From NCBI GenBank assembly GCA_003024785.1, contig PUQB01000430.1, positions 1 to 64,000 on the forward strand: 64,000 nucleotides of DNA. The letters are read 5' to 3'. Numbering within the stretch: the stretch's first letter is position 1; the number at the start of each line of letters is the position of its first letter. A program made the translations under genes and the position numbers. Below, in pieces: positions 57,174-64,000 of this stretch. The notes below the pieces were generated by a model. The model was given only the letters and a program-made list of their open reading frames with translations, was not told where the DNA came from and did not search any database. This DNA comes from Selaginella tamariscina (lineage: Eukaryota; Streptophyta; Lycopodiopsida; Selaginellales; Selaginellaceae).

Positions 57174-58141
57174 TGTCAGAGTTTTTACCTGGTGCCACAA
57201 AGGCGGCTTGCCAGGTGCCAACCCTGGAATCCCCTCTCTGGAAACCCCACGGAATCTGGTAAAGTAACCCGTATTAGGAACCCAACCCTTAGGAACTTAA
57301 ACCCTAACTGACCAAGTCCACGAACGAGACTCACCTTGTGAATCAGGATGCACGGACTGGCCGAGTTATAGGTGTTGTTCCTAGCTTGGCGTGGTTGAGG
57401 CGGCCGGAGCAAGGCCTCAACCACTAGTTCTGCGGAACGTGAACTCGGGCAATACCTTTGAGCTTGCGAGCAGGTTTTCGGACCAAGGAATCTGGCTAAC
57501 TCCTTGGAAGTGACGTGCCCTTGTCTCAAAGGCAAGATCCTGCCAACGATAAGGATAGTCTAACCCTAGGGTGGGTTGTACCCCTGTCGTGTGGAAGTTT
57601 GGGCGGCACAACAGAGGGTTGCACCTTGACGACACAAGCTTAGCTTGCACCGGTAGGAGGTTAACGAGCTCTCTTTTGAACCCAGGAAGCCTCACTATAT
57701 ACTCTACCTTATTTATGTGACGGACCCCCCCCCCCTGTTTACCTAAATGAGTAAGTGGGCTGGCACAAAAATGCCAGCCCTTAGAGAAAATGGTTGTCCT
57801 AACCTAACCCTAAACCTAACCCCTAGGGGGGGGTATTAGGGCGTGGGGTTAGGGCAACCCTAGGGTTAGGTCAACCCTAGGGGTGTCCCTAACCCTTTTT
57901 GACAAGCTATATTTAACGGAAAACCTACGTCAAACTGGGGGAGAGTTTTCTAGAGGGTAAGTACTACCTTCGCCTAGAGTTTCTCGAGGTACCTAGTGAC
58001 AGCCGGCCGGACTACCCCTAAACACCTAAGTGCACTAAGCGGGGCTGTTTCTCACTACAACTAGGGTTCGCCACACAACTCGGTAGGTAACAACAGTCAA
58101 ACCCCAAAGTAAAGGGTCGAGTCATAGTAAAAACTATGACA
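57174..58141 (-). repeat. 5' LTR of chromovirus
   Basis: TGTCAGAGTT to ACTATGACA, 968 bp, differing from the 3' LTR mainly at short homopolymers and a few substitutions. It should hold the element's promoter, but no clear TATA box is assigned. Confidence 0.92.
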
Positions 58142-58560
58142 GGATTAATCCCGCCCACAACTCTGACGACGGGGAATAAGCGGCGGGATTAATCCCGCCC
58201 ACAACTCTCTCCGAAATTATGATTTCAAAAAGATTCGGAATGAATTCTGCCCACAAATATTTAAAACAGGGAAGTAGTGGCGAGATTAATCCGCCATCCT
58301 TCTCTGCCTCCTAAAATGGTTGGCGAGATTAATCCCGCCGACAACTCTTTCTAATAAATTCAAGTAAATCATTATCAGTTGAGAGAGTTATCGGTGGGAT
58401 TAATCTCGCTGCTCTTTTTAAAAAGGCGGAGAAGCATTGCCCGAACTAATTCTGCCATAGCTTGAAAGAGATGGGCGGGATTAATCCCGCCACCTCTTCA
58501 AAGAGGCGAAAAAAAATGGCCGGATTAATCCCGCCGCCCCGGCTAACCGAGAATATTAAG
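58142..58560. repeat. Palindromic satellite array, continuation right of chromovirus
   Basis: Seven or so further copies of the GGCGGGATTAATCCCGCC family at irregular 40-80 bp spacing, degenerating rightward (for example GGTGGGATTAATCTCGCTGC). The first copy is the right half of the unit split by the retroelement. Confidence 0.8.
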
Positions 58561-60460
58561 TTAAAAGTATATTTAAACGGGATAAATCCCTAACATAATA
58601 TATTGTAATCCTAATGCATTCCTAAATCCCTAAATTCTAAAATTTAAGAGAGAATGTAAGAGAGTGAATCTTTATAAATATATCTAAATTTGTTTATAAT
58701 ACTTACTTGTAAACAGCACTAAAGGTGCCGTGCTTTCCTATAAACAATAGCGCACCCAATTTAATGTCGCTCCTGAGCTGATCACCAAGAAGAAAAAGGA
58801 AAATCTGAAGAGTGAAAATGAAGAAACCCTTGCCGGAGAAAGAACCAGATCTGAATTTGAGTGGAAAATTAAATGTATTCAAATTTACATGTCAGACTGA
58901 TAATACTTATGTCAGAAATTCGAAATTTTTGAAATAACAGAAAAGAAAATTTAAGATGAGTTGAAACAAATAACCGACAGTCTGACATATATATCTCCAA
59001 TTCCAATGAGTGTTTTAAAATTGCATTTAATGTCATTTAAGTGCTTCAAGCTGTTTAATATTACGAAATTTTTGTAATTATTCTACATTCTTAATATTCA
59101 AGTATATATTATTAAGTTTATATATATATATATATACACTAATACAATAAATAAATTGATATATTATTATGTATCATTTAAAATATATTCATAGTCTGTT
59201 TATTATTATTATTTTCTTAATTACTCGAGTAATTAATTTACATTTCCTACTATTAATTGGATATTCTTTGTTATTTTCTTAATATTTAAAGAATATTCCA
59301 ATATTAAACATGATTATCATAATTAAATTAGTCTTATTCTTAATTATCTCAGTAATTATTCTACATTTGTATATATTTATGGGATTTTCTCAATTAATTG
59401 TTATTATTTCAAGAATATTCTAGTGTTAAACCTTATTATCAATATTAAATTAATATATATTATTAAAACTATATATGGCTATATATTGATAAAATCATAT
59501 ATTATTATGTATAATTTAAAATATGTTCATAGTGTGTATATTAATATTATTTTCTTAATTATTCGATGTTTGTTTTGCACATATTATATATAAACACAAT
59601 CATAAATTTATATATACATGTGCACACGCATTAGAAGCACTTACAGAGACACATATGCACACACATGCAATTGCCCTAAACCAAACTTGAGAAATTATAA
59701 TTGAAAAACATCATGTTCAACGCATGTATGATCTATATGTACTCAGTGTGTGTGTATGTAACACATTAAATTTACACATGTAATATATATGTATGTCTGT
59801 GTGTATACACGTGTGTATGTATATATGTGTACTAATATAATATATGCAATGTGTACGATTTTCATTTGTTAACACTATCTCTTCTCTCATACATACACAT
59901 GCATAATCCCTTCTCTCATACATACACACCATGCATGATCATGATCTATAATATGTAGCCTGTCTCTTCTCTCATACATACACACCATGCATGATCCATA
60001 ATATACTGATGTTACAATATTATGTAATATGTATAAGTATATCTGTGTATAACACTCACTCCTCTCATACATAATAAACACCATGCATGATCCATCCTAA
60101 CCCTAAACCCTAAACCCTACATTGAATTTACACATGTAATATGTATGTATGTCTGTGTGTATACACGTGTGTACTAATATATCCAATGTGTATGAATTTA
60201 ATTTGTTAACACTCTCACTCTTCTCTCATACATACACACCATGCATGATCCATGTAAATATGTACTGTCTCTCTTTTCTCAAACATACACACCATGCATG
60301 ATCCATAATATGTATTGTCACTCTTCTCTCATACATACACACCATACATGATCCTGTACTCTGTCTCTCTAATATTAATATGTACTTAGTCTAATATGTA
60401 TGTATGTCTATGTGTATAATACTATGTATGTATATATGTATCGCTGCACGTGAAACTTTA
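58561..60460. other. AT-rich centre of palindromic element copy 2
   Basis: AT-rich with TATATA and TTAATTATT runs. Around 59880-60360 a repeated unit CTTCTCTCATACATACACAC then ATGCATGATC occurs about seven times. No gene. In copy 1 the equivalent place is the 1.6-kb loop. Confidence 0.5.
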
Positions 60461-61132
60461 ACACTCTCATGGACATACACGTGTTAAACCCTTGCATGAT
60501 ATTTATTCTTGGGGTGTATGTGATACACCCACGCACACACGCACACGCTGATAATAAATGAAAGATATTCGTTTAGGGCGAATCTATAGTTTATTCTTTT
60601 AGGGTTTAAGTATATTCTTAAGGAATATTCGATTAGGGTTAATATATATTCTATTCTTTTAGGGTTTAAGTATATTCCTAGGGTTTGTAAGGCGGCGGCG
60701 GCGTGGAAATCTCCTTCTCTCTCTCACACAGATGAGATCTCTCTCTCTCTCTCTCACACGCACACTCTGAGTTTATTTATTTATTTTTATTCACATATAT
60801 ATTTATATGTGTGTGTATCTTAATAATATAATTTAGATCTCTATCTCTCGCACACACACGCACACTCGTATACATATACACACACAAATATATATATATA
60901 TATATATATATATCTCCTTCTCTCTCTCTCTTCTCTCTATCTCTCTTCTCTATAGATCTCTATCTCTCGCACACACACACACACTCGTATACATATACAC
61001 ACACAGATATATATATATAATATATCTGTATATATATAATATATATTATATATATATCTCCTTTCTCTCTCTCTTCTCTATAGATCTCTATCTCTCGCAC
61101 ACACACGCACACTCGTATACATATACACACAC

Positions 61133-61167
<35 letters not shown>

Positions 61168-61494
61168 CTCTCTCTCTCTCTATAGATCTCTATCTCTCGC
61201 ACACACACACACTCGTATACATATACACACACAGATATATATATACATATACACACACACACAGATATATATATATATTCTATTTATTTATCTATATATG
61301 TGTGTGTGTGTGTGTATCTGTATAATTTTATTTATTTATATCTCTCGCACACACACGCGTATATACATATACATATACATATATATGTGTGTGTGTGTAT
61401 CTGTATAATTTTATCTGATTTGACTATCTTTGGCACACACACGCACTCTCCTACACACATATACATATATATATATATGTGTGTGTGTGTGGTT
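60461..61494. repeat. Microsatellite arm of palindromic element copy 2
   Basis: It begins with sequence homologous to 27690-28020 (ACACTCTCATGGACATACAC, TGTATGTGATACACCCAC, a GCGGCGGCGGC block), then TCTCTC, CACACA and TATATA arrays with a recurring unit of about 120-130 bp (CGCACACACAC, ACTCGTATACATATACACAC). Minus open frames here are repeat translations. Confidence 0.7.
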
Positions 61495-62575
61495 GTAGCG
61501 GCGGGATTAATCCCGCCGCTATATGGTGAGACGTGTGTAGCGGCGGGATTAATCCCGCCGCTATATAATTAGCCACTCGGCAGCGGGATTAATCCCGCCG
61601 CTCATTCTTACCCTCATGAGCGGCGGGATTAATCCCGCCGACTAAGGCTCGAGTGAAGGGCCTGGGCGGTGGGATTAATCCCGCTGCGTACGCATGCCAT
61701 GCGCGGAATCGGGCGGGATTTATCCCGCCGCCATTGGCCTGCCTGAAGGGCCTAGGCGGCGGGATTAATCCCGCCGGATTCCGCACAGGGCATTGGCGTC
61801 CGGCGGATTAATCCCGCCGACTAAGGCCCAAGTGAAGGGCGGAGCGGCGGGATTAATCCCGCCGCGTACGCATGCCTGCGCGGAATGGGCGGGATTAATC
61901 CTGCCGCCATTGGCCTGCCTGAAGGGCCTAGGCGGCGGGATTAATCCCGCGATTCTGCACAGGGCATTGGCGTCCGGCGGGATTAATCCCGCCGCCCCGG
62001 CCCACTGGGCCTGGCGGCGAGATTAATCCCGCCGGACGCCAATTCCCTGCTCGAAATCGGGCGGGATTAATCCGCCGCCAGGGCCTGAAGGGCCTAGGCA
62101 GCGGATTAATCCCGCCCGATTTCGAGCAGGGAATTGGCGTCCGGCGGGATTAATCCCGCCACATAGGGACCAGTGAAGGCCTGGGCGGCGGGATTAATCC
62201 CGCCAGCCTTCAATGCCTGTTGGAGGAATGAATCCCGCCACCCTTCCTTTTTTCTCCATTGGTGAGTCGGACCAATCCCAAACGTTTCTGTCTGAGACGT
62301 AGAAGGTTTACAACATACCAATGAGAGAACTGGGAAGGGTGGCGAAATTCATTTAACCATCCCTTACATGGTGGGCGAGATTAATCCCGCCTCCTTTCTG
62401 GAGTCACTGAAGGGTGTGCCAAATAAATCCTGCCCAGTTCTCTCTGAGACCGAGAAGGGTGGCAAGATTAATTCCGCACTCCCGTTCAAGGCCTCCAGAA
62501 AGGTGGCGAGATTAATCCCGCCCACTCTTTCAGGAGGCATTGAAGGGGTGGCGAGATTAATCCCGCCGCACCTTC
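61495..62575. repeat. Main palindromic satellite array, about 20 units
   Basis: This is the densest array of GGCGGGATTAATCCCGCC: copies at about 61500, 61541, 61580, 61619, 61664, 61759, 61847, 61931, 61976, 62144 and 62186, plus variants, every 40-47 bp. A higher-order repeat is visible: GCGTACGCATGCC, CATTGGCCTGCCTGAAGGGC and GGGCATTGGCGTCCGG recur at 61680-61800 and 61860-61980 (period about 175 bp). It degenerates after 62220. Open frames full of GLIPP or GGINPA are the translated motif, not proteins. Confidence 0.85.
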
Positions 62576-62684
62576 CATGTGAATATATATGTGTATTATA
62601 TATATATAAGTTGCATATCTCATTTTATTTACTTTTATCATCTTATCATAATATTTCGAGTAAAAGCTAGGAAACTATGTAAAA

Positions 62685-62764
62685 CTGTCCAGAGCTCACA
62701 TTTGTGGTGGTTCTAAAACGAAATGTTATCTTTCTTTGATAGCACAAAGGTGAGCTTTGGACAG
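62685..62764 (+). other. Foldback hairpin with 22-bp arms
   Basis: CTGTCCAGAGCTCACATTTGTG at 62685-62706 pairs with the inverse at 62743-62764, with one G-U type pair and one mismatch across a 36-nt loop. It lies between the palindrome array and the gene at 62.9 kb. It could be a small-RNA precursor, a regulatory hairpin or a chance foldback. Confidence 0.5.
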
Positions 62765-62865
62765 TTAATTCCGTCTACTTCTCTCTGTGTATTATTTTTG
62801 TATATTCGGGTTTATACAAGTGTGTGTGCGTTTTTATATGATTTGTATTCATAATGTATTATTTT

Positions 62866-64000
62866 GCAGAAGGACGATTTAATTAAACAAGGAGATCGAG
62901 TCATTAGTATGGAGTCGTCGTCAAATTCTGGGTAAGAATTAAAATAAAATCTGTTATACTCGGATATGTTGAACTAATCATTTTTGTATTCAGATGTGGA
63001 ATTGAGGTGACATTAAAGACGAGAGCAGGAGAAGAGATGGGCAGGGGATTCTGGAATCAACTTGGCCATATTTCAAAATAAACGGGAAGCGCATTGGAAC
63101 AACCATGGTTGCTGTCAAACTAACCTCTGTCACATCGCATGGACAAGCAAAACAATGGAAAGTGGGTGTGCTAGTCAAGCATCCGAAAGCATGCTATGAA
63201 CCCAGATTGAACGATGCTCGACACATATGCCTTGTTCCATCCAATGTCACGTTTCGGATCCAGAGGTCGCAGTTACAACATTAATTTCGGGTGGTTTTGT
63301 CGACTTGTGGATAATGACGTTCACGTGTTCACTAATGATGTTGACCGTGGAGTTCTTCTTCAACTCAACGAAAGCCCATCTATGGAGGGGATCCATCTGG
63401 ATGTCTACTTCGAAGATCTTCAGACTCATCGAGTAGGTGTATTGTCAGGAGATATTGCTTCACAATACAGAAAATCCACAAGTGGAGCAATCGTCCCTCT
63501 TCACATTGAAGAAGAACACTGCGACATCATAAAGGAGATTGAGAGGGTGGCTTGGTCTCAGGTTCTTTACAGATCACGTTCAATTTGCTTAGCAAATTTC
63601 GGGAGCTGGAAGAGTGTGCCGAGAACCTTAGAACAGCATCAATCGGGGATCACACATGTTGATTCGGATCGTAGAAGAAAATCATTATCGTTTTGTCAGC
63701 TGCACCTGTGGCGTCTCATGCTGCAATAAGTCACAAGGAAATGATGTTGGATGATAGGATTTACCAGTGTAGGGTTAAGTATTGCAGCGTCAACCCAAAC
63801 TTCAATTACAGGCCACTGAATCAGGAACGTGTAGCTGAGCTCATGGAGAAGATGAAGGACGACAATTCTTACACCGTTCCACATAATGCTGTTTTGTGCG
63901 CATACTACAAGAAAAAAAGGGTGACAAAGTGTGGATCACAACACCGGAACAAATGAGGAAGGTTCAGACGGAGAATAGAAAATCAGTTAAGTACTACATC
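62866..64000 (+). CDS. Unknown gene of palindromic element copy 2 (5' part, runs off window)
   Basis: An acceptor-like TTTTGCAG precedes an exon (about 62869-62931) reading DDLIKQGDRVISMESSSNSG. A short intron to about 62994 leads to GIEVTLKTRAGEEMGRGFW. The next frames give GKRIGTTMVAVKLTSVTSHG and HICLVPSNVTF. After a frame change near 63270 comes the long frame to 63729 (FCRLVDNDVHVFTNDVDRGV; SICLANFGSWKSVPRTLEQH) and 63693-63956 (MLDDRIYQC; LNQERVAELMEKMKDDNSYT). It is a paralogue of 30780-31240. No known domain was recognised. It continues beyond 64000 and reads outward, divergent from the transposase-like gene at 47-50 kb. Confidence 0.5.

Larger units (their letters stand above)
50791..58141 (-). 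mobile_element. Full-length Ty3/gypsy chromovirus (7351 bp) with TSD GGATT
   Basis: Two nearly identical LTRs (964 and 968 bp) flank gag, protease, RT, RNase H, integrase and a chromodomain in Ty3 order on the minus strand. The 5-bp target duplication GGATT is at 50786-50790 and 58142-58146, inside the GGGATTAATCCC palindrome. The chromodomain marks it as a chromovirus. High LTR similarity suggests a recent insertion, although the coding region has several single-base frame breaks. Confidence 0.92.

Noticed and set aside
61495-62210. CRISPR-like array (regular short palindromic repeats with spacers)
   Set aside because: Spacers recur in a higher-order repeat and are not unique, repeats are only 18 bp and vary, there are no cas genes, and the context is eukaryotic transposon DNA.
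61589-62321. Open frames with repeated GLIPP or GGINPA motifs (repeat protein?)
   Set aside because: The repeats are the 18-bp DNA palindrome read in different frames on both strands; frames start and stop at unit-length changes.

Overview
The window looks like a repeat-dominated nuclear region of a streptophyte, probably a land plant. The support is a plant-type 25S rRNA fragment (about 39.5-40.4 kb), Ty3/gypsy chromovirus, Ty1/copia and PIF/Harbinger remnants, (T)TTAGGG-like interspersed motifs, and genes with very short GT-AG introns (mostly 44-58 bp). Such short introns are typical of lycophytes such as Selaginella, but that placement is inference. There is no bacterial operon structure, CRISPR array or organelle gene set.

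Layout. 1-7184: a minus-oriented LTR element with about 1.79-kb LTRs and no coding body (LARD-like; its left LTR is cut by the window edge). 7185-10490: a decayed Ty3/gypsy pol-gag on the minus strand with an internal tandem duplication. 11771-13410: a PIF/Harbinger transposon with terminal inverted repeats and a spliced transposase. 14135-17645: a multi-exon gene on the plus strand for a Crinkler/RHS-like P-loop NTPase plus nuclease-fold domain plus PHD finger. 18.1-18.5 kb: Ty1/copia RNase H. 19.6-20.9 and 33.3-33.7 kb: two halves of one Ty3 reverse transcriptase, split by a 12.3-kb insertion (20936-33262) that is a giant imperfect palindrome. 33693-37935: a second copy of the NTPase-nuclease-PHD gene on the minus strand. 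38.1-39.4 kb: LTR pieces and a minisatellite. 39.5-41.6 kb: a 25S rDNA pseudogene with minisatellite DNA after its 3' end. 41.7-46.6 kb: inverted LTR pieces and a gypsy gag/protease remnant around a single N. 46636 to the window end: a second copy of the palindromic element family, with a divergent pair of genes separated by satellite and microsatellite DNA and interrupted by a chromovirus at 50791-58141.

Two items stand out. First, the two Crinkler/RHS-like genes share nearly identical 3' exons (NTPase, nuclease-like domain, PHD finger, basic tail) but begin with unrelated 5' exons. One has a ubiquitin-like header and a Pro/Ala hinge, the other a SAM-like domain. Both sets splice in the same phase into the same acceptor, so this looks like N-terminal module exchange. 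Second, the large palindromic element carries arrays of a perfect 18-bp palindrome, GGCGGGATTAATCCCGCC and variants, flanking long TA/TG microsatellite arms. In its second copy these lie beside a gene whose product has transposase-like acidic motifs.

Many apparent frameshifts are single-base losses in short homopolymers, so some 'pseudogenes' may be sequence errors. All homology statements come from reading the sequence by eye; no alignment or database search was run.
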